Positions 40,812 through 50,719 of a stretch of 54,351 nucleotides of DNA are shown one piece after another. The DNA lies in assembly GCA_020696345.1 (NCBI GenBank), contig JAEHCK010000017.1, positions 1-54,351 on the forward strand. Direction: 5' to 3'. Origin of the DNA: Thermoplasmata archaeon. GTDB lineage: Archaea; Thermoplasmatota; Penumbrarchaeia; JAEHCK01. Below the pieces are notes generated by a model, which ran no database searches, had not been told where the DNA came from, and saw nothing but the letters and a program-made list of their open reading frames with translations. A program made the position numbers and the translations under genes. Every line of letters starts with the position of its first letter. The first letter of the stretch is position 1.

Positions 40812-43800
40812 TTAATCATCCTCAAATTCCGTGCCGCATTTCGGACACACAGTTGCATCTGCTTTTATGTCCACGCCGCAATCCGGGCACTCGAACTCAT
40901 CATCATCATCTTCTTTTTTCTTTTCGGCTTCTATCTTACCCGTTATCATGGCTTTTATGTTAGATTCTTGTACCTTTGGCGCTTCTGGTTTACTTTGAGG
41001 AAAAGTCTTGTAACTAATGCTTGGTACTTTTTCCTCTTTTTCTTCTTCTTTTTTCTCTTCGGTTTCTGTTTCCTCTTGAGGCTCGCGTTTTCTCATTAAT
41101 AAAAAGAGAATTACCAGCACCACTATTATTGCGATTATGATCCCTATGAGGATTCCACTGCTCAATCCCTGCTCTTCTCCTTTTTTCTTCTCATCGGGAA
41201 AGTCTGTTCCATTAAGCGGGTCCGAACCTTTGGCCAGTTCCACACCGTCACTGACGCCGTCGCCGTCCGAGTCGGGGTTGTTGGGGTCTGTGCCAAGTTC
41301 TAGTTCTCTGCTGTTGTTGATACCGTCACCGTCATCATCGTCCCCTGGGCCGCCGCTGTACGGTTTCCTGATGCGTGGAAGTGTATAATCCGGATCACCG
41401 GTGGGCGATAATGTGAGTGTGAAATCCACACTTTCCCTGGGGCCGTCTATAACACCAGCATAGATCCCCGGCTTTACATCGGCAAATGTCGCGTAACCGG
41501 TCTCGTTGGTGATAGCCGTATGATCTGACCGTGTTGTCAGGGTCAAGGTGATCATAAGGTTCGCCGCCGGTGAATCATCCTCATATAATACGGGGCCAAT
41601 AATAATTGTGAACGATTTCGGGGTGGTTTCTGTCACGATCAAAGTAAAATTTGAAGAATCGAACCCATCATGCCCGTCCGAGACAGTTACATTTACCCAG
41701 AATATACCCACATCATCATAAGTTGGTGTGCCAGATAAAAACCCCGTTGACTTGTTTATCTCCAGCCAGGCGGCATCAGTGCTTATGTGCCAGGTCAAGT
41801 TATCATCTGTCGGGTCAATGTCAGATGCTTCGTAGGTCACATTGTAAAGTGCTCCTTCAGTTGCATTAGTCACATCGGCCGTGCTGATCTCCGGCGCATT
41901 GTTTACATTTTCTACAGTCAGTGTGAAATTATGCCAGCCAGAACCACCCGTGCCATCCTTGACAGTTACATTCACCCAATATTTCCCAACATCCGGATTC
42001 ATCGGCGTGCCCGATAAAATACCGGTTGTCTTGTTGATGCCAAGCCAATTTGCATCTGTTTTTAGTGTCCAGGTGAAAGTATATGTGGGGTCAACATCGG
42101 TTGCATCATAATTCACATTGTATAACACTTTCTCAGTAGCTGTAAGTACATCGACAGTGATCATTTTCGGGTCATCGTTGATATTTGTAACGGTTATGTT
42201 CACCATTGCAGTATCTATACCGCCATAGCCATCTGAAATGTTGTAAGTAAATTCGTCAAAGCCGAAATAGTCCTTATCCGGTTTATAGGTAAGACCAGTA
42301 CCGTCACCGGTGATCACAACCGTGCCGTGTGCCGGTTGGGTCACATATGTAATATATAAAATGTCGCCGTCAATGTCGATATCATTGGTTAAAACATTGA
42401 TCGCGTTTACCCCGCTATCCTCCATAACGGTTGCAAGATCTTTATTGGTTAATGGTTTATCGTTCACACCAGTCACCTTAATGGTAACCGTAGCATTATC
42501 TGTCCCACCATGGCCGTCACTAATGGTGTAGTTGAATGTGTCCAGCATCCATTCGCCAACACCCAGGGCTTGTAGTGTAGTCGATGTCGTGGGATCATAA
42601 CCAAAGTTACCTTCAGCATTAACCATTACCATTGCACCCATTTTACTGACTGCTTCAAAACCTATTACTGTTAAAATATCAGTAGTATCCACGTCAGTAT
42701 CATTTATCAACACACCCGGGAGTTCAACAACCAGAACTGAATCCTCGTCTGTGGTTTTAAAGTCATCCTCGGCCGATGGATCATCATTAACACCGGTCAC
42801 ATTGACTGTCACGGTGGCGTTATCTGTCTCTCCGTTACCATCGCTGATTGTATAATTGACTGTATCCAGGATCCATTCGCCAACTGCCAATGCCTGAAAT
42901 CCAGGAAAACCCGATGGATCATATGCATAGCTGCCGTCCGCGTTCATGGTAATTTCTGCACCTAATTTGCTTGGATCATCATATGCAATAACCGTTAATG
43001 TATCAGTAGTATCAATATCAGTATCATTGGCCAATACTCCTGGTGCAACAATGTTGAGCACGGTATCCTCGTCCGTTGTCCAATTATCATTATTTGCTAT
43101 GGGTCCGTCATTGACACCGGTCACATTGATAGTCACAGTGGCGTTATCTGTTCCTCCATTACCATCGCTGATTGTATAATTAAATGTGTCCAGGACCCAT
43201 TCGTCAACTGCCAGAGCCTGCAGTGCAGGAGCACCCGTAGGATCGTATGTATAGCTGCCATCCACGTTCATGGTAACATCTGCACCTAATTTGCTTGGAT
43301 CATCATATACAATAACAGTCAATGTATCACTGGTATCGATATCCGTATCATTGGCCAATACTCCGGGTGCTGCAATATTGAGCACGGTATTCTCGTCTAT
43401 TGTCTCGGTTTCGTTGTTGACTGTAGGCTCATCATTGATACCGGTCACGTTTATGTTAACTGTGGCATTGTCTGTTCCACCTTTACCGTCGCTAACTGTG
43501 TAGTTGAATGTATCCAGCAAGAACTCATTCACAGCTAAAGCCTGGAATATTGCAGAGCCCGTGGGATCATAGCTATAGCTACCATTTGCGTTCACGGTAA
43601 CGACCGCACCCAGAGTACTTGGATTGTCATATGCGATAACAGTCAAAGTATCGCTGGTATCAGGATCGGTATCATTGCCCAAAACTCCAGCCGCAGGAAT
43701 GTTGAGCACGGTATCCTCAGTCGTGGTGACCGTATCATCATTCGCGATCGGTCGATCGTTCCAGTAATCCCACACGAAAAACGGATAGGTATAATTCTCC

Positions 43801-46535
43801 TTGATGGCCCATATATTGACGAAGTCCCAGCCAGTAAAGGTATCCTGGGTCATCATGTCGTTGGTGTTCTTACCAGTTATCCCACTTATGTTCCCGCTAC
43901 CGGTATCGTAGGTCTGGTTCGATGTTTGGTTGTCCCAGAAGCAGGTGGTAACAGTGCCTGAACTATTAAGTCCTATGAGCCCGCCCACATTTGTATTTCC
44001 GTTCACATAACCACTACTGTAGCAGTTTGTGACCGTGGCACCATCATTTCTTCCGATCAGACCGCCAACATTGTTGTCTCCACTTGTTTTGCTCTGGCTA
44101 TAGCAGTTTGTTACATTTCCACTACCTGTATTATTTCCAATTAGGCCGCCAATGTCATTCCCTGATCCGGTTGTGTTGCCAGTACTGTAGCAGTTTGAAA
44201 TCGTAACATCACCACCATTGTAACCTATTAAACCGCCCACCTGATCAGACGTTCCGGTTATGTTACCATAAACAGTACAGTTTGTGATGTTTCCATCACT
44301 ATTTGTCCCGATAAGACCGCCAACATATCTATTAGACCCATCCACGTCTCTTTCGGTGGTGCAATTCATTATGTTTGCAGAATTCCAGCCGATCAAACCA
44401 CCTACATGCTGGCCGGTACCTGTTACATTACCAATTACAAAACAATCGGTAACATTAATATTATCATTATACCCAACAAGGCCACCAATATATTCTCCTG
44501 TGCCATTAACATAACCCATATTGTAACTATTAGTGATATTAAAATAAGAATTGTGTCCAAATAAACCGCCCACCCGATTAACACCGGAAACACCTCCGAC
44601 TGCTGTGCAGTTAATAGTTTCTGCATAGTTATATCCATTTAAACCGCCGACATAATCGCCCGTGCCAGTGACATCACCGATTGCAGTACAGTTGAAGAGC
44701 TTGCCGCCAGGGCCAAAGGTTTTGGTATTATATCCAATTAAACCTCCAACATAGGTAACACCAGTCGCATCACCGTATGCGGTGCAGTTTTCAGTTATGC
44801 CTTCTTGAAGACCAATTAGACCTCCTACATAATTACCAGTACCTGTTGCATCACCATTTGCCGTACAATTTATTACCAAAATTCCTTGTTCATTTCGTGC
44901 GATCAAACCACCCACATAACTGCCGCCAGTTACATTACCATAAGCAGTACAATGTTTGATCCGAGTATCTGTGCCCTCAGATAAGATATTGCCGATTAAA
45001 CCACCCACATAACTGCTGCCAGTCACATTACCATATGCAATAGACCATGTTGTCCATGAGTTTTCTGTATATCCTATTAGACCAGCTGTATTAGAACCAC
45101 CTTTAACATCTCCTTTTGCAACGCATTGCGTTACTAAACCAAACCTTTTTTCTCCACAGAGACCACCAACACGGTTTCCTGTTGCATTCACATAACCATA
45201 GGCTTCACATCGTTTTATGGTGCCGCCGTTTTGATAACCTACCAAACCACCAACATCATCACTTCCAGAAACATTACCATATGCAATACAATCAATTATC
45301 GTACCACTTGTGTAATAACCATTTAAACCACCAATTCTACTTCCGGATCCTGAAACGTTACCATAAGCCGTACAATTTTTAATAGTTCCACCTGAGATAT
45401 AACCTACTAAACCTCCAGTGTTCCAAGTACCTGTTATATTTTGATAAGAATAACAATTACTAGTAGTACCACCATCATTTCTCCCGAGCAATCCTCCCAT
45501 GCTAATAGATCCAATCACTTCTCCATATGCTTTACAATTAGTTATAGTTCCACCATTATCTCCTGCGAGACCGCCCACTTGGTTTCCTAAACTAGTAGTA
45601 TTTCCAATTGATGTGCAATTTATTACACTAGCTAAATTGTATCCAATTAAACCGCCAGTATCGAAGTCATCCGAATACATAGTTCCATGAAAGTGACAGT
45701 CAATAACTTCTCCACCGTTAGTATTATATCCCAGAAGACCACCACCATACATTCCAGTGGTATTCGTGAAGCCATAAGAATAGCACTGTTTCAATGTTCC
45801 ACCAGAATTGTACCCGATCAAACCGCCGGTGTACAAATTGCCACCAAATGTAGTGCCATAAGTTGAACAATTCGTAATCGTACTTCCGGAGCTATATGCT
45901 ATCAAACCACCGTTATTGTTACCAAGTCCATTGACATAAATATCACTGGAACAATTATTGATCGTTCCGCCAGTATTAGATCCTATTAAACCACCCACTC
46001 TGGTTGAGCCATTTACATAACCGGTTATGTTACAGTTACTGATCGGTGCACTGTCTTTATACCCTATGAGACCGCCAACATAATCAAAAGCCGTTACATT
46101 GACATTCTCTAAAGTTGCATTCGTAATAGTTGCACCAGTGTTCACATATCCAAATAAGCCTACATATTCTTCACCCGAGCGATTTATTGTCAAGTTGATT
46201 ATTTTATAACCCATCCCGTCGAATGAACCCGTAAACTGGATTCCCTGGAAACCAGGGGTTCCTGGAAGCGTATCATTAGCGATAGGCGAGAAACCCAAAC
46301 CGTCGTTCCAAGTTGATGTGTTCGAAGCGTCGATGTCATTGATCAAAATATAATTCGCACTCAGATCCGCGCTCATGTTCTGCAGCTCGGTCACATTGGA
46401 AATTTGGTACGGATTGCCGGCCGAACCGTCGCCGTCGGCAAACGCCGATGCTTCTTGCGGTAGATAAAATAAAAATGCATTCAAGCATGCAATAATTAAT
46501 AATATAACAACAACCAATATATTCACTTTCTTCAT
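40812..46535 (-). CDS. Giant GLUG-repeat / cadherin-like surface protein with TM anchor and cytosolic zinc ribbon
   Basis: From ATG 46535 the product is 1907 residues. The upstream frame extension is rejected because GGAGGG lies 8-9 bp before this ATG. The order is: signal peptide; the GNPYQISNVTELQNMSADLS entry motif; roughly 30 GLUG-type repeats (YVGGLIGYNxxxxIxNCTAxG), ~900 residues. About five tandem VCBS/cadherin-like domains of ~108 residues follow (VNDEPTVNNETETIDENTVL...), then two He_PIG (dystroglycan-type) domains and TSP3-like DSDGDGVSD loops. A TM helix (SGILIGIIIAIIVVLVILFL), an acidic/Lys tail and a final zinc ribbon (FECPDCGVDIKADATVCPKC) end it. It is a likely adhesin or matrix protein. 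The ribbon on the cytosolic side is unusual for an adhesin. Confidence 0.9.
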   Translation of the reverse strand: MKKVNILVVVILLIIACLNAFLFYLPQEASAFADGDGSAGNPYQISNVTELQNMSADLSANYILINDIDASNTSTWNDGLGFSPIANDTLPGTPGFQGIQFTGSFDGMGYKIINLTINRSGEEYVGLFGYVNTGATITNATLENVNVTAFDYVGGLIGYKDSAPISNCNITGYVNGSTRVGGLIGSNTGGTINNCSSDIYVNGLGNNNGGLIAYSSGSTITNCSTYGTTFGGNLYTGGLIGYNSGGTLKQCYSYGFTNTTGMYGGGLLGYNTNGGEVIDCHFHGTMYSDDFDTGGLIGYNLASVINCTSIGNTTSLGNQVGGLAGDNGGTITNCKAYGEVIGSISMGGLLGRNDGGTTSNCYSYQNITGTWNTGGLVGYISGGTIKNCTAYGNVSGSGSRIGGLNGYYTSGTIIDCIAYGNVSGSDDVGGLVGYQNGGTIKRCEAYGYVNATGNRVGGLCGEKRFGLVTQCVAKGDVKGGSNTAGLIGYTENSWTTWSIAYGNVTGSSYVGGLIGNILSEGTDTRIKHCTAYGNVTGGSYVGGLIARNEQGILVINCTANGDATGTGNYVGGLIGLQEGITENCTAYGDATGVTYVGGLIGYNTKTFGPGGKLFNCTAIGDVTGTGDYVGGLNGYNYAETINCTAVGGVSGVNRVGGLFGHNSYFNITNSYNMGYVNGTGEYIGGLVGYNDNINVTDCFVIGNVTGTGQHVGGLIGWNSANIMNCTTERDVDGSNRYVGGLIGTNSDGNITNCTVYGNITGTSDQVGGLIGYNGGDVTISNCYSTGNTTGSGNDIGGLIGNNTGSGNVTNCYSQSKTSGDNNVGGLIGRNDGATVTNCYSSGYVNGNTNVGGLIGLNSSGTVTTCFWDNQTSNQTYDTGSGNISGITGKNTNDMMTQDTFTGWDFVNIWAIKENYTYPFFVWDYWNDRPIANDDTVTTTEDTVLNIPAAGVLGNDTDPDTSDTLTVIAYDNPSTLGAVVTVNANGSYSYDPTGSAIFQALAVNEFLLDTFNYTVSDGKGGTDNATVNINVTGINDEPTVNNETETIDENTVLNIAAPGVLANDTDIDTSDTLTVIVYDDPSKLGADVTMNVDGSYTYDPTGAPALQALAVDEWVLDTFNYTISDGNGGTDNATVTINVTGVNDGPIANNDNWTTDEDTVLNIVAPGVLANDTDIDTTDTLTVIAYDDPSKLGAEITMNADGSYAYDPSGFPGFQALAVGEWILDTVNYTISDGNGETDNATVTVNVTGVNDDPSAEDDFKTTDEDSVLVVELPGVLINDTDVDTTDILTVIGFEAVSKMGAMVMVNAEGNFGYDPTTSTTLQALGVGEWMLDTFNYTISDGHGGTDNATVTIKVTGVNDKPLTNKDLATVMEDSGVNAINVLTNDIDIDGDILYITYVTQPAHGTVVITGDGTGLTYKPDKDYFGFDEFTYNISDGYGGIDTAMVNITVTNINDDPKMITVDVLTATEKVLYNVNYDATDVDPTYTFTWTLKTDANWLGINKTTGILSGTPMNPDVGKYWVNVTVKDGTGGSGWHNFTLTVENVNNAPEISTADVTNATEGALYNVTYEASDIDPTDDNLTWHISTDAAWLEINKSTGFLSGTPTYDDVGIFWVNVTVSDGHDGFDSSNFTLIVTETTPKSFTIIIGPVLYEDDSPAANLMITLTLTTRSDHTAITNETGYATFADVKPGIYAGVIDGPRESVDFTLTLSPTGDPDYTLPRIRKPYSGGPGDDDDGDGINNSRELELGTDPNNPDSDGDGVSDGVELAKGSDPLNGTDFPDEKKKGEEQGLSSGILIGIIIAIIVVLVILFLLMRKREPQEETETEEKKEEEKEEKVPSISYKTFPQSKPEAPKVQESNIKAMITGKIEAEKKKEDDDDEFECPDCGVDIKADATVCPKCGTEFEDD

Positions 46536-46692
46536 ATATACGACCCTCCTGCTCAACCTATAGTTGAATTCGATAACGCATATAAAGTTATAAAAATTAT
46601 TATTAGTTCATCTCTAAATTTAGGTAGGAAAAGATCTTGTTAAACGATACATAGCAAGGGATGTGCACGCCCAGCCTTATCTTATTGTAGTT

Positions 46693-49600
46693 TTATTTTT
46701 TCAATTTCTTTTTACCACCAGTCTTAGATTTTTTACCTTTATCTTTGCCTTTACCTTTTTTTAGAGTTTTCTTTTCCTTCTTAGCTGCTTGTTTCAGAGC
46801 CTTTTTCTTTTTTGGCGCCGTTTTCTTATCCTTTATTACCTCTTCTGGCTCCACATCTACATCTAAATTTACATCTACATCTTCGTAAGTTTCAGGTGCT
46901 TCTTCATCGGCTGGCAGTTCGTCTTCAAGTTCGTCTTCCAGCTCCTTTTCCGGACCTTTATCTTCTTCTTCATCCTCATCGGCTTCTATATCTTCGTCTT
47001 GGTCCAGCTCGTCAACTTCCTCTGTTTCAGTCTCTTCGGCATCTTCATCTTCGTTTTGGTCCGGCTCGTCAACTTCCTCTGCTTCAGTCTCTTCGGCATC
47101 TTCATCTTCGCCCTCATCCGTTTCTGGCTCGTCACTTTTTCTTTTGCGCATAAAAAACATACCCGCTAATACCAGCAAAACAACAATAACCAGAACCGCC
47201 CCAACAATTGCCATTGTATTATCTGGACCATCATCTTCCGTATCTTCCTTACCGCTTTCTTTGCCCATAGCAGCGAAGACGGTCAGATGTGTGACATTGG
47301 CCCAGATATAATTATCTTCCGTGTTCACTCCCGAATCTTCTACAACAACCCATGAATTTTTCGTTGTATCAAAATAATAAAACTTGAGATTTGCTTCATC
47401 AACACCTGCCGGTAGGTCGGCTTCGTTATAGGGTATCTCGATATAGAGCCAATCAAGTTCTTCCATGGTTATATTCAAATAAATTCCTATGACATTTTGA
47501 TCTTTGGTCCTCAGATCTATCATGTCGGAAACCGCTTTCGCATTTACCATATCGATCTTCAAGGTGCCGTTACCCTTAACGATAATAGTGCCTACGATTA
47601 TACCTGATCCATCAGTTATTTCACCTGTTACTATCTCTTCCTGGGATATATCCAATTCCAATGAGGCAAGAACTTCTTCATCATCACTTTTTGGAAAACT
47701 GCTTCGATCCATTGGATCGGTGCCAGCTATGAATTCGGCCAGGTTACTGTAGCCATCATCGTCAGGGTCCGAACCGGCATCGGAGGGGTCCAGTAAGTCC
47801 AAATTGTATTTGTCTTCCCAAAGATCGGGCATGCCGTCATTATCATCGTCAGTATCAGCGTTGTTCCCGGTGCCGTCGCCGTCCGAATCAATCCATTCTG
47901 TTGGATCATCCGGAAATTGGTCGGAATCATCGGGCATACCATCTTCATCCGAGTCTGCCAGCTTTACTTCTAATGTAAAATTGGAGTGAGCCGTACCACC
48001 ATTACCATCTTTGACGCTAACATTTACCCAATACGAACCAACATCTGAAATTCCCGGTGTGCCGGATAATACTCCCGTTGTTCCATCGATCTCAAGCCAG
48101 TTTGCATTTGTAAATAAATTCCAGGTAATGTTCCCTAAACCATCATCATCGGAGACATAATCCACTGAATACAACGAATATTCAACAGCAATTGTCACAT
48201 CATTGGTGATAATAGCTGGTGCTGCATTTTTTACAGTCAGCGTAAAGTTATGCCAAGTAAAGCCACCTTCACCATCATCAACAGAAATGTTTACCCAGTA
48301 TTGACCAACATGGTTGTTCTTTGGTGTTCCCGACAGAATGCCGGTACTGGAATTGACATTGAGCCAGCCCGCATTGGACTCGAGCTTCCAGGTAAGCGTG
48401 TCACCACTTGGATCAATATCGGCCCCTTGATAAGCGACACTATAAATATTATCTTCCAAGGCGGCCCCAACATCTGCGGTGGTGATCTTGGGCGGGTCAT
48501 TGGCATTATTTACTGTAATAGTAAAATTCAAGCTTGCGGTTGCAGTGCCGCTGTTTCCGTCATGGAAAGTTACATTTGCCCAATGGATACCAACTTGAGA
48601 GTTGTCAGGGGTGCCAGATAATATGCCAGTGGTTTCATTGATAGATAACCAGTTTGAATTAGATCTGGATTGTGATCTTGATCCAGTCGGGTTTATATCG
48701 GTTTTAATGCTCCATTTAGTATTACCCAGTCCCTCATCTGTGCTGGAGAAATTGAAATAGTACTTTGTATCCTCGAGAACCGATGCAGGTGGCTCGGTAG
48801 TTGTTATCACCGGGGCCGCATTATTAACAATAATATTGAAATTGATAAAGTCTATGCCGTCATTGCCGTCGTTTACCGTTACATTTATCCAGGAACTTCC
48901 CACATGTGAGTTGTCGGGAGTGCCTGTTAGGTTCCCGGTCGTTCCATTGATAGATAACCAGGGTGCATTTGTCTTTAAGGTCCAGGTGATCGTACCCTGG
49001 CCGTCGTCATTACTATCAAAATTGTAATAATAACCGTTATCCTCCAGCACTGATGTTGTTGGTTCAATAGTTATTATTTCCGGTGGAGCATTTTGGATAT
49101 CCAAATTAAAGATGGTGAAATCTTTAGTATCACCGTTATAATTCTTTGCAATTACTTTGACCTGGAGGAGACCAACATCATTATTTATTGGAGTGCCTTT
49201 GAGTACCCCGGTCTTGGTATTTATGGACAGCCATTCTCCGCTATTCGTCTCCAAGCTCCAGCCGAGTTCATCTTTCATGGGATAATTCAAATATTCTGAG
49301 AAGTCGGCATCATAATTGACGCTGTATAAAGCATCCTCTGTGGCAATTATGATGTTGCTGGTGGTGATCGCGATGTCAGGAAAATAGAATTTCAACAAGA
49401 ACGGGTAGGACAGAGACTCTCGAATGCCCCATGCACCCGTGAAGTTCCAGCCAACGAATGTTGCCTGTTTCTTCATATCTTTGGTATATTTCCCGGTTCC
49501 GGCCGCACTTGTGTTCAATGTGGAAGTCTCGTTGTCCCAGTAGCAGTTGGTAATAGATCCCATGTAATCAGAACCCAGAAAACCGCCAACTATGCTGCCT

Positions 49601-50529
49601 CCGGAAACATTACCCGATGAATATGAATTGCTTATAATTCCATCATCATTAAACCCGACCAGACCACCGACCGTTATATTTCCCGTAACATTTGCCGAAC
49701 TGTAGCTATTATTGATCATACCCATATTACTGCCTACAAGTCCACCGACATAACCGGTCCCGTTCACCTTTCCGGTACTATATGAAATATTGATCGTCCC
49801 TACATTATTTCCCACAAGACCGCCGCAATCATCGTTGGTACCATTTACATTCCCAATGTAATAGCAATTAAAGATATCACCAGAATTATATCCGACAAGC
49901 CCGCCTGTATACCACGAACCATTAACACTGCATGCAGTATAACAATTTTTAACTGACCCATGATTGTTGCCGATCAATGCGCCGGTGAAGTCACCTCCCG
50001 CAATTTTAACATCTGTTAAGGTCACATTTATAACCAGACCCATGGATGATAGAGACCCAAACAGGCCCATTTCACTCCAGCCTGAACGGTTGATAACAAG
50101 ATGCTTGATAGTGTATCCCTTACCGTCGAGCGCGCCTCCAAACGGCACTTCACTATCACCAACCGACATGAATCCCTGGTCTCCATTCCAGGTCTTTGTT
50201 TCACTGGCATCGATGTTGTTTACAAGAATATAGTGTGCATTTAAGTTTGAATTCATGTTCTGCAGTTCGGTAACATTGGTTATCTGGTATGGATTTCCCC
50301 TTGTGCCGTCACCGCCGCCCCAGCGTGTGCCGTGCACTGGTAATTGTAAGGTAGTATCTTCTTCTTCAACATTTGTAGCCGAGTTGGATTGAAGTTCTTC
50401 TTGTGTGTTTTGTGTGTTATTAATTATATCATTTTGCATCGGTAGAAATGATATTGCAATAAACATGCTTACAATTAATACACTGATTAACCCTATATTA
50501 AGTCTATTATTCTTATTATTATTAAACAT
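46693..50529 (-). CDS. Large GLUG-repeat / He_PIG surface protein with TM anchor and acidic-then-basic tail
   Basis: The 1278-residue product has a signal peptide, the same entry motif as its neighbour (GNPYQITNVTELQNMNSNLN) and about seven GLUG repeats. At least five He_PIG domains follow (TWNLFTNANWLEIDGTTGVL SGTP-type cores), then TSP3-like Ca loops (DSDGDGTGNNADTDDDNDGM) and a beta-domain (~980-1100). A TM helix (MAIVGAVLVIVVLLVLAGMF) leads to a cytosolic tail. The tail is strongly acidic for ~95 residues, with a duplicated DEDAEETEAEEVDEPDQNE unit, then Lys-rich to the end. The two GLUG genes are tandem and paralogous. The tail is polyampholytic and disordered; it lacks the zinc ribbon of the neighbour. 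Function: adhesion or cell-surface matrix (inferred). Confidence 0.9.
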   Translation of the reverse strand: MFNNNKNNRLNIGLISVLIVSMFIAISFLPMQNDIINNTQNTQEELQSNSATNVEEEDTTLQLPVHGTRWGGGDGTRGNPYQITNVTELQNMNSNLNAHYILVNNIDASETKTWNGDQGFMSVGDSEVPFGGALDGKGYTIKHLVINRSGWSEMGLFGSLSSMGLVINVTLTDVKIAGGDFTGALIGNNHGSVKNCYTACSVNGSWYTGGLVGYNSGDIFNCYYIGNVNGTNDDCGGLVGNNVGTINISYSTGKVNGTGYVGGLVGSNMGMINNSYSSANVTGNITVGGLVGFNDDGIISNSYSSGNVSGGSIVGGFLGSDYMGSITNCYWDNETSTLNTSAAGTGKYTKDMKKQATFVGWNFTGAWGIRESLSYPFLLKFYFPDIAITTSNIIIATEDALYSVNYDADFSEYLNYPMKDELGWSLETNSGEWLSINTKTGVLKGTPINNDVGLLQVKVIAKNYNGDTKDFTIFNLDIQNAPPEIITIEPTTSVLEDNGYYYNFDSNDDGQGTITWTLKTNAPWLSINGTTGNLTGTPDNSHVGSSWINVTVNDGNDGIDFINFNIIVNNAAPVITTTEPPASVLEDTKYYFNFSSTDEGLGNTKWSIKTDINPTGSRSQSRSNSNWLSINETTGILSGTPDNSQVGIHWANVTFHDGNSGTATASLNFTITVNNANDPPKITTADVGAALEDNIYSVAYQGADIDPSGDTLTWKLESNAGWLNVNSSTGILSGTPKNNHVGQYWVNISVDDGEGGFTWHNFTLTVKNAAPAIITNDVTIAVEYSLYSVDYVSDDDGLGNITWNLFTNANWLEIDGTTGVLSGTPGISDVGSYWVNVSVKDGNGGTAHSNFTLEVKLADSDEDGMPDDSDQFPDDPTEWIDSDGDGTGNNADTDDDNDGMPDLWEDKYNLDLLDPSDAGSDPDDDGYSNLAEFIAGTDPMDRSSFPKSDDEEVLASLELDISQEEIVTGEITDGSGIIVGTIIVKGNGTLKIDMVNAKAVSDMIDLRTKDQNVIGIYLNITMEELDWLYIEIPYNEADLPAGVDEANLKFYYFDTTKNSWVVVEDSGVNTEDNYIWANVTHLTVFAAMGKESGKEDTEDDGPDNTMAIVGAVLVIVVLLVLAGMFFMRKRKSDEPETDEGEDEDAEETEAEEVDEPDQNEDEDAEETETEEVDELDQDEDIEADEDEEEDKGPEKELEDELEDELPADEEAPETYEDVDVNLDVDVEPEEVIKDKKTAPKKKKALKQAAKKEKKTLKKGKGKDKGKKSKTGGKKKLKK

Positions 50530-50719
50530 AGATTGCCCCCTTTTATTTATACATTCAAGAAGACTGAGCTTCTAAAGTTATTTCAATTACTTATTCTATA
50601 ATACCTTTTTATTTATTAATGTATTGAACTTTATACTCAACATTAGCCAAAAAATAGAAAAATTTATTTCATTGAGTGTTATATCTTAGAGTACCAAATA
50701 ATACAGGTGGGGAGTATAT

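Noticed and set aside
43000..43700. Recent IS insertion inside the giant GLUG gene, suggested by near-identical segments
   Set aside because: The identical stretches are in-frame ~108-residue VCBS-type domain repeats, and the reading frame is uninterrupted.
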